Made by a program: the position numbers and the translations under genes. The notes below the pieces were generated by a model that ran no database searches, had not been told where the DNA came from, and saw only the letters and a program-made list of their open reading frames with translations. Positions 54,269 to 64,000 of a DNA stretch of 64,000 nucleotides are shown piece by piece. Source of the DNA: Microthyrium microscopicum (taxonomy: Eukaryota > Ascomycota > Dothideomycetes > Microthyriales > Microthyriaceae); the NCBI GenBank assembly GCA_010405405.1, contig MU004235.1, forward strand, positions 324,538 through 388,537, in the 5' to 3' direction. The stretch's first letter is position 1; the number at the start of each line of letters is the position of its first letter.

Positions 54269-55931
54269 ATGGCGCCGAAGAGACGGACTGCGATTGACAC
54301 AAGTCCAGCGACCAAAAGGGCAAAAACTACAGCGCCTGCGAGAAGAAGTGCTCGCATTATCGCAAGCACTCAAAGCAGCACCTTGGACTTTAAAGTCGTT
54401 CGGAGTACAGATCTAATCGCCGGCACGGGAGTAAAACCAGTCTCGGATGACGAAGATATCAAGCCCACGAGTAGTGCCACCGTACCCTCTGCAAACGCCC
54501 CCGCGACCCAGGTGGATCTATCCGTCGAAATTGAAATGGAAGAGACGGCTACCCCAAGGAGCAAAGCTGGGAAGATTAAAAAGGAAAGGAAGATCAGAGT
54601 CAAGGTTGAAGAGGAGATACTGCACCCTGGGCTTACTGCTACCAAAAAGAGACCAAAGTGGCACACCACAAGTCCTTGGCCTGACCACGAGTCCCCTTCG
54701 GCCGCTCAATGTGGGGAAGTGGTGCATTTGCTGGCAGCACTCCATGGCGATAAACCACCACCAAAAGCGATGCCACCACCGGAGATGGTAAATTCCTGTC
54801 CTGATACATCTACTCTTGCCTTCGAATCCAATCGAAGGAAATTCAAGCGATATACTGACATCTCATAGGACAGAGCAGGATGTGGCGAAAACCACGCTGT
54901 TCATGATGCTCTACTCAGGACTCTACTAAGTGCCAACACTTCAGAAGGAAACGCGGCCAAGGCAGTCAAAAAGATGGTCAAGATATATGGCGTGGCAGAG
55001 ACTGGGTGTGGAAAACACAGTCTCAATTGGCAAGCCGTTCATGATGGCTCCGTGGAGAAGTTGGAGGATGCGATCAATCAAGGTGGCATCTACAAGATCA
55101 AGGCGGCGTGCATCAAGAATATCTTGAGCTGCGTCGTGAGTGAGAATAAGGAACGATACGCGAAGCTGCTATCGGAAGGCAAAGAACTAGATGAGGACGT
55201 AAGTTATGCCATCGTCTCATCAACTTCCCAAACTCACTTATTATAGGACCATGATCCTCTTTCTCTACAGCACCTGAAGCAATTGATGACTCCCGAAGCT
55301 TTCGCAGAATTAGTCAGATACCACGGCATTGGTTCCAAGACTGCGGCATGCGTTCTCATGTTCTGTTTCCAGAGAGCACTATTTCCAGTGGACACACATG
55401 TGGCTCGTCTAAGTCACTGGCTTGGCTGGACGCCGCCTGACAAGCCCAAGGACGCAGGTAAGATTTTTCCCAGCCGAACTTTTCATAAGTCCCGGTATGA
55501 CAGTCAGTTCCGGGCATTAAGTAAGCTAACAGCATTCAGACAAAACCATGTGGCACTGTCACACGAAAATTCCGGAGCATCTGAGGTACCGTCTGCATCA
55601 GCTGTTCTACTTCCATGGCCAAGAGTGCTATCGATGCGCTGCGGACACGAAGATAGGCTCACCGGCATGGAAAGCCTGTGTTTGCCCCATTGAGCACCTT
55701 CTCAATCGTAGGAAAGAACCCGAGATGCTCAAGGGCCAAAGCCTAATCACGAGCATGATCAAAAAGGCCAAAACTGAAGTCGTCGAAGCTGAAGATAGCA
55801 TCGCAGCCTCTATATCCGAGACAGTGGTGAGATCAGAAGTCCTGCACGAAGTCGACGCGGAACCATCTGCACTCAACGGCAGCCTTGAACAGTCCTCGAA
55901 AGGGATGGACATTGGAATGTCGAGTCTTTGA
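54269..55931 (+). CDS. HhH-GPD DNA glycosylase (endonuclease III-like)
   Basis: Exons 54269-54787, 54869-55198, 55247-55457 and 55540-55931 give 483 aa. It is a base-excision repair enzyme. The first ~170 residues are basic and disordered (TSPATKRAKTTAPARRSARI), probably nuclear targeting. The catalytic core: LLRTLLSANTSEGNAAKAVK, helix-hairpin-helix YHGIGSKTAACVLMF with the catalytic Lys, and FPVDTHVARLSHWLGW with the catalytic Asp. Cysteines follow as ECYRC and later KACVCPIEHLL; this spacing is not the canonical Cx6Cx2Cx5C cluster, though filamentous-fungal relatives I recall share it. The C-terminal ~90 residues are acidic and disordered. Substrate base unknown. Confidence 0.9.
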
Positions 55932-57467
55932 GGCATTGCCGCCGGCTAGTTTTCTTTCGGACGTTATCGAAGTCTGGACCTGAGCATCGGGGCCAAATAC
56001 GCTCTATGTCGGGTAATGCATGCAAGCTGAGAAAGACCGGTTGATGACACTGGCAATATCCCAGAGATAGGACTGGATTTGGCAATGCATGATCAACCTA
56101 TGCAAAGTGACGAAGATTGTTCAGACTCCGACAAAAATACTGATAGTTCGGAGACAGATCGTACTAATAGCGAGAAAGCTGCTGTAGTGATGCATTGTCA
56201 AGTTTAGTAACGAGCAAATAGATCTTCTAACACAGATACACACGGAATAAGTAGTCTGGTCCAATGTCAAAAATCTTGCATACCATATCGATCTTAAAAT
56301 AGTCAGTCTTGTGAAGTTGTGAACCTCCCTGAGCTCCAGATCTAATTGTAAGACGCGATAGCTGCAGAGCAGTGCGAAATGACGCCGTCGCCCTTCATTT
56401 CCCTCAAGATGAAAGCGAGGTCTAATCAATCTTGAGATAGCGTTACTTGATAACAGAATGGAGTTCTTTTCGAAGATGGGTGAGGATATGACCTGTGGAT
56501 GAAGAAGTGCAAAAGTCAATGTGTGTCTTTGCCAAAGAAATTGGCCCCTGAAAAAGCCAGCCACAAGATTCCTTCGCCCTAAATTAGCCACAGATATAGA
56601 TCCAATCACGCTCCCTTGGCTCGAGCTTGAGATTAAAAATAGTATATGTTGACTAATTTGCCTGCATTAGTTAGACCCAACCGCAGTTGTCTCTCGGTCG
56701 CGCTTTCTCTCCGACATTTGCTCGGCATCAGATCTTGGCCACTGGGTTGACATAGTCTCTTCCTCATCTCGAACGTACCCAGCTAGTACAGGGCCCTCTT
56801 TGGAGGTTCTAAAGTCTGCCATGGGCCCATGGCCACCAGCAAGTCAGCGGGCACGGGAAAAGAAGTGCCAGCCGCGGATCTTATGAGCTGTCACAATCCA
56901 AACACCGTGTCAGATTTTCACTGCGTGAGATACCCAGTGTATTGGCTCACAAAATCTCTGTCACTTCGCTAGTAGCCAGCTTCAGACGTAGTCAGTAATC
57001 CGGTCTCTAATCTTATCCATGATCTGGAATCTGGAATCTAGAATCTTGCGGCTCAAGCGAGCCTGGCAACGTTGCAGTAAACACCTCAAGTATGGATGGA
57101 TACTGAGGGGCCTTGTACAGCCTCACTGCTCACTGCGGAGTCCAGTCAGCACCAATTGGATCACTGCATCTCTAATTCATAGGAACAGACCCAAGCACTT
57201 TGTAAGATTCTTCAGCTAGACACGCTATTCCGCCTCAGAAATGAGAGGATTTGCATAATGGTCTATTTCGCTTGTCAACGCGCCACAAACACCAAGACTT
57301 CGAAGCCCGTCAAACACCGGCTGGCTGTGCATTATGAAGTTGTGCATATGGCATTATACACATAGCTAGGTACATAAGAAAGGACATTGAAGGTGTCATG
57401 TTTCTGTCTATCAACTCGTCTCATAAACTCCTCACCATTTCTAGTGTCTTCTATCTGCTCAGGCACG
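55932..57467. other. intergenic glycosylase - S41 peptidase
   Basis: A 1.5-kb stretch with no supported gene. A 162-codon minus-strand frame (56121-56609) lacks motifs and is probably spurious. Confidence 0.4.
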
Positions 57468-59914
57468 ATGTATAAATCAATCCTGATTTGTTCCCTTGCA
57501 TCCTTATCTGCCCAAGCAGCACCAGCGACAACAACGGCCACAGCGAAGGCCTCGACTACTTTTGTTAGCTCTACATTAAAAGCAGTTACCACAACATCCA
57601 GAGTTTCTAGTTCAGTCAAACCATCGTCAACTCCAGCTCCAGTCTCAAATTCAACGAATCCATGCGCGAGGCTATCTTCTTCATACTCCAAGCAAGCGGC
57701 CGCTGCCAAAGGTAATGCTAAATTTAAACATGTTGGGATTTTCACTAAATCCATCCAGGGGAACTCACGCAAACGACGTACAAAGTGACTGACGTTCTCG
57801 CGTGTCTTCGGGATGTTCCTATCAACTCAACCGCCGCTGCCGCTCAGGTTGATTACATCAAGCAATACATGCAGTTCCAGTCCACCTTGGCCTATCTGAA
57901 GAATCCTCCCAAGTCTTACCCTTACCCACCAACCGACATCCTTGGAGGATTAGACAAGATTGCTAGCAAGACGAAATCCGGCGGGTACAAGAACCAATTC
58001 GACTTTGAGATTGACATTGTCAAATATGCGATTGCCACGTATGATGGGCATACGGCAGTCAATCAATTCTTGGTTTCGAACTTTAATTTCCTCACTAACG
58101 TCTTACTTGTATCGATTTCAGGTGACGGGAACTCACTACCTGGTGTATACTTTTTGCAGGACATCTTACTTGCCAATGCTACATACGCACCGTCAGATAT
58201 TATCAGCATTGATGGAGTTGATGTCACAGAACGACTTCTTAGCAGGGCTAGTTCAAATCAAGATCTAGAGTAAGCAAACTACTCGTACCCTCTAAAGAAA
58301 GACATCAAACTGACGATTATTAGTGCTCTTTACAACTCGGCGCTCTATAACCCATCCAATAATCAAGTTGGTAGTTCATATGCGGGCTCCTCTTTCATCT
58401 TCTCTGAGGACTCCCATACCTACAAATTCAGAAATGGAACCTCGGCGACTCTTTCAAATATTGCGTCGACTAAACTCTCCCTAGAAGGGATCAAGAGCGG
58501 CAAAGACATCTATGAGAACTTCTTAGTTCCGAGTACCGACGACGAAGAAGAGGAGCAAACACCGTCCTCGTCATCTTCTAGTTCTACAGCACCCAGCAAA
58601 CCCTCAGACCCAGTCGCTTCGAATATCGAAGCGTATGTTAAGCTTGGCTTTCCTACGCCAGTCGCAGTGGCTTTCGATAATTCCGTTGGCGGTTACTTCC
58701 TGCAGAGCGACCCGAGCGTTGCTGTTCTCAACGTCCGAGCATTCACAGGGTCGGTCGCAAACCCGCCAGGAGCTCCTAAGGACTACGACACGGCCGTCGA
58801 TTTTCAGCAGACTGTCACCAGCTTTCTCAACAAGTCCAAGGCCGCTGGAAAGACAAAGCTGATAGTTGACGTACGTGGCAACGGTGGAGGTGCAGTTTTT
58901 ACTGGCTATGATTTGTTTAGACAACTATTCCCCAGCCTCAAGCTCGAAGCCAGTACCCGATTTCGTTCCCACCAAACTGCCGACTATCTTGGCACTCTGT
59001 TCTCCCAGTTCCCCGGTCTGACTCAACAAGACATAGACCTAGATTCCAAAGACAATGACACTAAAGCAATCACTTTGGCTAAAGCGGATGCCTTCAATTT
59101 CCATTCTTATATCAAACCGTCGGGAGGAAACTTCAGTTCTTGGAAAGATCTCTATGGCCCCGTTATGGCAGGAGGCGACAACTTTACGCAAACTCTGGCT
59201 TTCGACTTCAATAATGTAGCTCAGGCCGAGGCTGGTGGACTGCAAATTAGTGGTACTGGAGATTTGCCTAATTTCAAGGATCAAATCTTCAAGACCGAGA
59301 ACATCCTCCTGGTAAGCCAGTAATTCCGACTGAATATTCACGAAATCAATACTAATTTGTAATTTAGATCACTGACGCCGCCTGCGCTTCTACATGTGGC
59401 CTCTTCAGCAATCTCATGATCAAGAATGCTCAGGTCAAGACACTCGTGATGGGTGGAAGACCAAGCAAGAACCAAATGGTCGCTATAGGCGGCACCCAAG
59501 GTGCTCAAGTCCTACATTGGGACGTCATCCAGAGCAAAGCTGCAAATGGCCTCGAACTGCTGGCCAAACACGGTGCTGCCGTCTTCAAGGATTCTGCCCT
59601 GCTCAAGTCTGTCACCAACGTGTTCCAAAAGATGGTCGCCGATCCACCGATCAACTTTGACGTATCAGCCAGTGCCATCAACTTCAGAGACAGCTTCTTT
59701 GGCGGCAATGGAACTGATACTGTAAGTCATACCACCTGAACCCTTCCTCCCAACACCCTACTGACTTCTAACCTAGCCACTGCAATTCCAGAACGTCAAG
59801 AAGGCGGATTGTCGTGTATTCTATACTGCTGGAGATATCAAGCGCGTTGCCACAACTTGGGAGCGTATTGTCGCTGGAAACTACGATTGTGTTGATGGAG
59901 GAAAGAAGTGGTAA
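57468..59914 (+). CDS. secreted S41-family peptidase-like protein (CPAF-like)
   Basis: Exons 57468-57711, 57759-58269, 58324-59311, 59368-59721 and 59777-59914 give 744 aa. A signal peptide (MYKSILICSLASLSAQAAPA) is followed by a Ser/Thr-rich region, then the CPAF-like N-terminal region (LKNPPKSYPYPPTDILGGLD, FDFEIDIVKYAIATYDGH). A degenerate PDZ-like part follows (APSDIISIDGVDVTERLL), a Ser-rich linker near residue 350, then the S41 core: LIVDVRGNGGGAVFTGYDLF and, after the fourth exon joins, ITDAACASTCGLFSNLMIKN, where the nucleophile Ser is expected. Fungal members are secreted and poorly characterised; some are annotated as peptidase S41. Activity is inferred. Confidence 0.85.
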
Positions 59915-60398
59915 TGACTTTTGGTCTTAGTGATAATATGGTTATGTTGCATTTGTTTTAGCGTTTAGATCTGGCATTTGCATAGCGATGGGTAAATTGT
60001 AGAATTGGGCGTTTCAGCGGCGTTTATAGTATAATTAGATCAGGGGATAGTTGGATATCTGCATATAGGGATGCTGATTAGTAGAAATAAACATTGCCCC
60101 TTTATATGGCTTCAAGGGAAGAAGGCACTGCAGTGTGAAAAAGAAGAATGTTGTTCATTCTGATGACATTAAATATTAATGCGTCGCTCAGACGCGTATA
60201 GGCTAAAGTCATAACTTTCAAGATCATGTAATAATAAGTACTTGCTTCTCAAAATCGAGGCTCAAGCCCTTCAAAATTTCCATCACTCCAAGTCCAACGA
60301 TTCCCCTTGTTGTCCTCCTCCACAAGCTTTTCATCCTTCTTGTCTCCATCATCTTTCGAATTCATAGCACGATCCTCCTCTTCTCGCCGACACGCCAA
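59915..60398. other. convergent 3' region
   Basis: This lies between the S41 gene (+) and the disordered-protein gene (-). AT-rich, with no gene seen. Confidence 0.4.
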
Positions 60399-62675
60399 TC
60401 AGCTTCGAAAGTTGCGCTGATGATCTTTGAGCTTCTCAGGCTCAACCGCTTCCACTCCTTCACGCTTCCGAGCCAATGCCGCGCGAATATTTTGGACCGC
60501 CTCGATCTGAGCATCAAGATGGACATCAAAATCCTCACCGAGATTATCGATCTCTGCATCAGTGGCTTGATCGAGTCGTTCCTTCAGCTTCCGTCGCTCA
60601 TTGTTGACTCGAAGGAAGTCCGTCACAGCCTCTTGTCGCGACTTCTCAGCCTGGGCAATCATGGAGTCTGGTGACATAGCTCGGGGACGATTTGAGCCCT
60701 CTGCCGTCGCAGAGACTGCAGGATCATGTTCATTGAGGGATTCTATCCAATCAGTGAGATCCGCTTCATTGCTTGGGCTTTCGCTGTAGGGAGCCTGACG
60801 AACTTTCGCCGGGCTATTGCCGTAGATCGGAGTGAAAAATTCTTCGTCGGAACTGCTTTCTTCAGTAGCGACTTCCTCAGTGGCGTTGACATCTTCTTCA
60901 GCTGGCGTTTCCTGAGCAGGAAATTGCTCAGTCACGTCTGCAGGTCGTTCCTAGTGAACTGCAGTACGTGCTGAAGCCAAGATATAAGAAGCACGAGTCC
61001 GATAGTCAGCAGCTCGGTCTGCCTCAATTCGCTGTTGCAACTCCTTATCGGTGAAATTGGCAACGCGCTGCTGAATAGCTCGTAGCTCCTCCTGTGTCAG
61101 TGGCTCGAAGCTGAAATCAGCCTGACTCGAGTCCACGACTTCATCAGGCTCATTCTCTTCCGGCACGGTAGCCATTTCCACTTCTGTCAGGAGGCTCTCG
61201 TCGACAGCGGCCTCTTCGAGATCCTCAGCTTCAACCACAGGCTTCCGAAGGAGGCGATCTAGTTCCTCGTCGGGAATCGGGCTGAACGAGACATCTGTGT
61301 AGGCCAATTCGACGACTCTTGAGTCAGCAGGAGATGGCAACTCTCCTGTCGCTTCCGACAGGGACAGTTCGAGATCTCGCCGACGTCCTTCACGAATCTG
61401 GCGGAGAAATTCTTCCCCAACGGAGCTGAAAGAAATATCGGTATCGGAAGAACCCATATCGGGAGCTGCAGGAGGAGAGGATGGGACTTCTTCCGGAAGG
61501 GTCTCGACCAACGTAGTTGATCGCGGCTGCTGGAGTCGTATCTCGGACGCGCGGACCAAATGACCAAGCTGTGACTCATCGATGGCGCTGAAGGAGGTTT
61601 CGCTCTCATCTGGAGAAGCCACATTGACCTGGTAAGGCGAACTGCCCACTTCGGCCGACGAGAATCGCTCATTTAGGAGATCTGAAGTGTCGATAAGGGA
61701 AAAGTCCTCCAGATCTTGCGTCGCAGATCGTGCTTGTTCGACTTCCGTACCCGAATCTTCTCGGCTATGCTGCCGACTCGCGTTTCGCTTCTCTAGATCG
61801 AGCGATATGCGAACAGGCATGTCGGGCAGATCCGCGGACTTCTTTCCTTTCGGCACAAATGATATCCGCGGTGGGGGATTCAAAAGGTCCACAGACTTGA
61901 CTTCTCGTGGCGTCTTTGGTGTTCTACCCAGAATCTCCCAATTGCCACCGGGCGAAGGCGTCGCAACCTCAGTTCGAGGGAAACGATAGCTCGTTCCCAG
62001 CGATGGCTTCTGTTTATTTTGCGGCACGCCGAAAGGATCCTCTGGTGCCGTACTTGTAACAAGATGGCCATTGACAAGACCATTCGGTACGCGTCGAAGC
62101 TGCCGCAGTGGCTGTCGCTTTCGAGGAGAGCGGCCGATGGGAGCAACTATTGGCGAGTGGTCGACGGCGCGGACGGTTCTATGTCGCTTTGCGAATCTTA
62201 GAACGAGGTCGTATGGAGAGGCGGGCTCCCGGGCTTCTTTTACAGGGCTCAATTGATGAGCGACAGCAGTCTCTGGGAGCTGGCCAAGATTTCTTATTCT
62301 CTGGCGAGTGAGCTGGGAGAATATTGGTGCTCGGGCTGCGGGTGCCTCTGGCTCCACCTTGGCCTCTTGCTTGGGTTGGGACTCTTTGCGAGAGACCTTG
62401 CGCACACCAGACGAGATTCGTTTGCCGAGTCTATCAATAAGACTCGCTTTCTTTGGCTTGGCATCGACCACCTTTGTGGTCTCAAGATTGCGCTCATTCG
62501 CGCGTCTTCGAATCTTTCTTGTTTCTGCCCGAAGATCTTCGAACTTTTGCGCCTTTTTTTGGCTCTGAAGGGAGTTAGAATTGTTTACTTCCAAGGTGTT
62601 GCAGAGATGACTTACCCAGACTGGAGCAGAAGGGGGAACATATGTCATGCCTGGAAATCCAAAGAATCCAAACAT
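60399..62675 (-). CDS. disordered protein with four SFS-type repeats
   Basis: The start is MFGFFGFPGMTYVPPSAPVW, followed by an in-frame 51-bp intron (62615-62565). The long exon then encodes a basic coiled segment, Ser/Pro-rich disorder, and four degenerate repeats near its end: ETSFSAIDESQLGHLVRASE, DTDISFSSVGEEFLRQIREG, YTDVSFSPIPDEELDRLLRK and QADFSFEPLTQEELRAIQQR. This exon closes at 60951. A further 60935-60399 frame is acidic and then coiled (SRQEAVTDFLRVNNERRKLK) and has no ATG near its start; an intron 60994-60938 would join it in phase, though its donor (GTGCTT) is weak. I therefore treat both as one gene. No known family. A TATATAAC at 62801-62794 lies ~120 bp upstream. Confidence 0.6.
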
Positions 62676-63125
62676 ATTGAAAGACTTTTGTTAAGGAACT
62701 GTAAGAAAGTTTGAGTTAGAACAGTGATAGTAAAAGACTGCTTTCAAGAGTAATCTTAATAATGATCTTGAAAGATCAATGGAGAAGAGTGATGTTATAT
62801 AGAAAGAGGAAGATCTCCAACTGGAGTCTTGAACAGGTGGGAAGGAGATGGTTTTGTTTACTTACTTGGTGACAGTGAATGGGTTGCTATGGGTGTCTCG
62901 TGGAGGTTGCTCTTAGGCAAGTTGTTTGTGTTTGTGTGTTGGTCGTTCTTGGTGAAGTCAGATGATCTGACCTGAACAACACAAAGACACGGCGATGAGA
63001 AGGGTGTTGAGAGCGTAGATGCAGATGATTCGTGGTGTCAAAGTGCTTTGAGAATGATATGGAACGAAAGCAGGATGCTCTGGGAGTAGAAAGTGTCAGT
63101 GATGGTTGAGTGGACGGGATGATGG

Positions 63126-63196
63126 TTGGGAAGAGTTGAAGGTTAGGAAGAGTTGGAGGTCAGGACAAGTTGGAGGTCAAGACAAGTTGGAGGAAG
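63126..63196 (+). repeat. 17-bp minisatellite
   Basis: Three consecutive 17-bp units (63136-63152, 63153-63169, 63170-63186; consensus TTGGAGGTCARGACAAG, the first unit more diverged) plus partial units at both ends. It lies ~450 bp upstream of the disordered-protein gene. Confidence 0.75.
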
Positions 63197-63756
63197 TAAG
63201 TGAAGGCGAAGAGGAGAATGGTACTAACCTGAAAAGAACCGTCTGCTTTTTCGCGATTGTGGCGTCGTCAAGCTTCAGTGACTGTCTGCCACTTTGCTAT
63301 GGGACTCGCTGACGCAAGACGACTCGGCGTTTCAAGACAAGATGGTGGGCGCGAAGCTGAGGATACTGACCGTTGGTTTTGTTGAGAGGAATGTGATAAG
63401 GGGCTTGTGATAAGGAGTTTGATATGATAGGAGAGACTTGTAAAATTGGAGTTTTGAAATCTGAAGGGTGGTAAGAGAGGGAAATGGTGAGAGGAAGAAG
63501 AGGAGACTGAGGAGCAGCAAAGATTGTCATCAACAGATATGGACGGCACCGAGTGCAAGATACAGTGACTTCATGTTGTCGCGACAACAGGCAGATGTTG
63601 CAGAGGTGGACTTCTCGCAGACTTGTGCAGTGACTTGACCGCGCCATGGCAACAACAGAGGAAGTCGTTCTACCATACTATTGATCAACCGGAGAGAGTT
63701 GCAACCTTCTTTCTTGACACGCAGTGAACATCAGTGCGGTTAATTTCGAGGGTACA

Positions 63757-63765
63757 TATATAAAA
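63757..63765 (+). promoter_or_regulatory. TATA box of the gene at 63874
   Basis: TATATAAAA lies 109 bp before an ATG whose frame is open to the window end. The spacing fits a fungal promoter. Confidence 0.5.
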
Positions 63766-63873
63766 GCGCCGAGATAGGTTGCAGTTGCAGATTTCAAAGC
63801 ATCGTACATCGAGGAATGTAGACTCTAGAGCCAGCCTGTGCCAAAGAACATCGTAAGAGCTATCGCCCATTTC

Positions 63874-64000
63874 ATGCCGTACATTCACCCCGACACTGTC
63901 TTTGACAGACGTGGGCTCGGCTTTGTGGACGCAGACTTTGGCTGTTTAATCAGCGCAATCGCAAGAGAGGCTGTAGTGAGGATGGGAGTCTTCCAAGTCG
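63874..64000 (+). CDS. possible 5' end of a gene cut by the window
   Basis: An ATG opens a frame (MPYIHPDTVFDRRGLGFVDA...) that stays open for 42 codons to the window edge. It is supported only by the good TATA box upstream and a protein-like composition. No family recognised. Confidence 0.35.
   Translation, partial: MPYIHPDTVFDRRGLGFVDADFGCLISAIAREAVVRMGVFQV

Larger units (their letters stand above)
62676..63873. promoter_or_regulatory. divergent intergenic region, purine-rich
   Basis: About 1.2 kb between the disordered-protein gene (-) and a likely gene start at 63874 (+). It holds a TATA box for each side, a 17-bp minisatellite and long purine-rich runs around 63470-63520. Frames in it show no conserved motif. 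Confidence 0.45.

Noticed and set aside
56121-56609. 162-codon minus-strand frame in the intergenic stretch
   Set aside because: No homologous motif, no promoter sign, and amino-acid composition like random sequence.
1-64000. Secondary-metabolite gene cluster
   Set aside because: Two SDRs, a methyltransferase, an oxidase and an APH-type kinase are present but widely separated by housekeeping genes, and there is no PKS, NRPS, terpene cyclase, dedicated transporter or cluster regulator.
1-64000. LTR retroelements or other virus-like fossils
   Set aside because: I saw no long terminal direct repeats and no reverse transcriptase, integrase or capsid-like frames; the only mobile sequences are small TA-flanked DNA elements.

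Overview
This window is nuclear DNA of a filamentous ascomycete (Pezizomycotina). The evidence is short 45-60 bp GT-AG introns inside conserved genes, fungal-only families (Ppo oxygenase, CFEM protein, CBM18-AA7 oxidase, Cut12), and compact genes on both strands. A Leotiomycete is my best guess, resting mainly on recollection of the F-box-like family near 26 kb; it is tentative. Gene models below were built by hand from splice signals, and exon sums were checked for reading frame.

Layout. 0-16.9 kb is a dense housekeeping block: a Ppo-type fatty-acid dioxygenase (-), RNase MRP subunit Rmp1 (-) divergent from mitoribosomal uS10m (+), the eIF2-alpha kinase Gcn2 (-) divergent from spindle-pole protein Cut12 (+), then a CMAS-like methyltransferase (+). 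18-25 kb holds the CDK9-type kinase Bur1 (+), aspartate kinase Hom3 (+) in eight exons, and a convergent SDR (-).

25.5-33.8 kb is a decaying, gene-poor island. It has an F-box-like gene broken into several frames, three TA-flanked miniature DNA elements stacked at the centre of a near-palindrome, a 57-bp direct duplication, coding fragments of unknown origin, an orphan gene with a possible tubby-like fold, and a malic-enzyme gene whose seven exons all splice in frame but which carries one in-frame TAA where the family usually has Gln.

33.8-39 kb carries surface or secreted functions: a CFEM-type membrane protein, two small coiled-coil proteins that both end in a Ser-Trp-Phe-Trp tail, and a chitooligosaccharide-oxidase-like AA7 flavoenzyme with two CBM18 chitin-binding domains. 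39.9-62.7 kb returns to conserved genes: Rpf1 divergent from dual-targeted glycyl-tRNA synthetase, an alpha/beta-hydrolase fused to a cysteine phosphatase, a second SDR, Pop1 convergent with an APH-type kinase, acyl-protein thioesterase divergent from an HhH-GPD DNA glycosylase, a secreted S41 peptidase, and a disordered protein with four degenerate SFS repeats. The last 130 bp look like the start of another gene with its TATA box.

Functional links: Gcn2 and Hom3 both belong to general amino-acid control; Rmp1 and Pop1 are subunits of the same RNase MRP particle, and with Rpf1, uS10m and GlyRS they give the window a translation and ribosome-biogenesis flavour. I saw no tRNA, rRNA, CRISPR array, LTR element or biosynthetic gene cluster. 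The most unusual structure is the stack of TA elements in a palindrome at 27.45-28.05 kb; the most unusual protein architectures are the hydrolase-phosphatase fusion and the SWFW-tailed pair.
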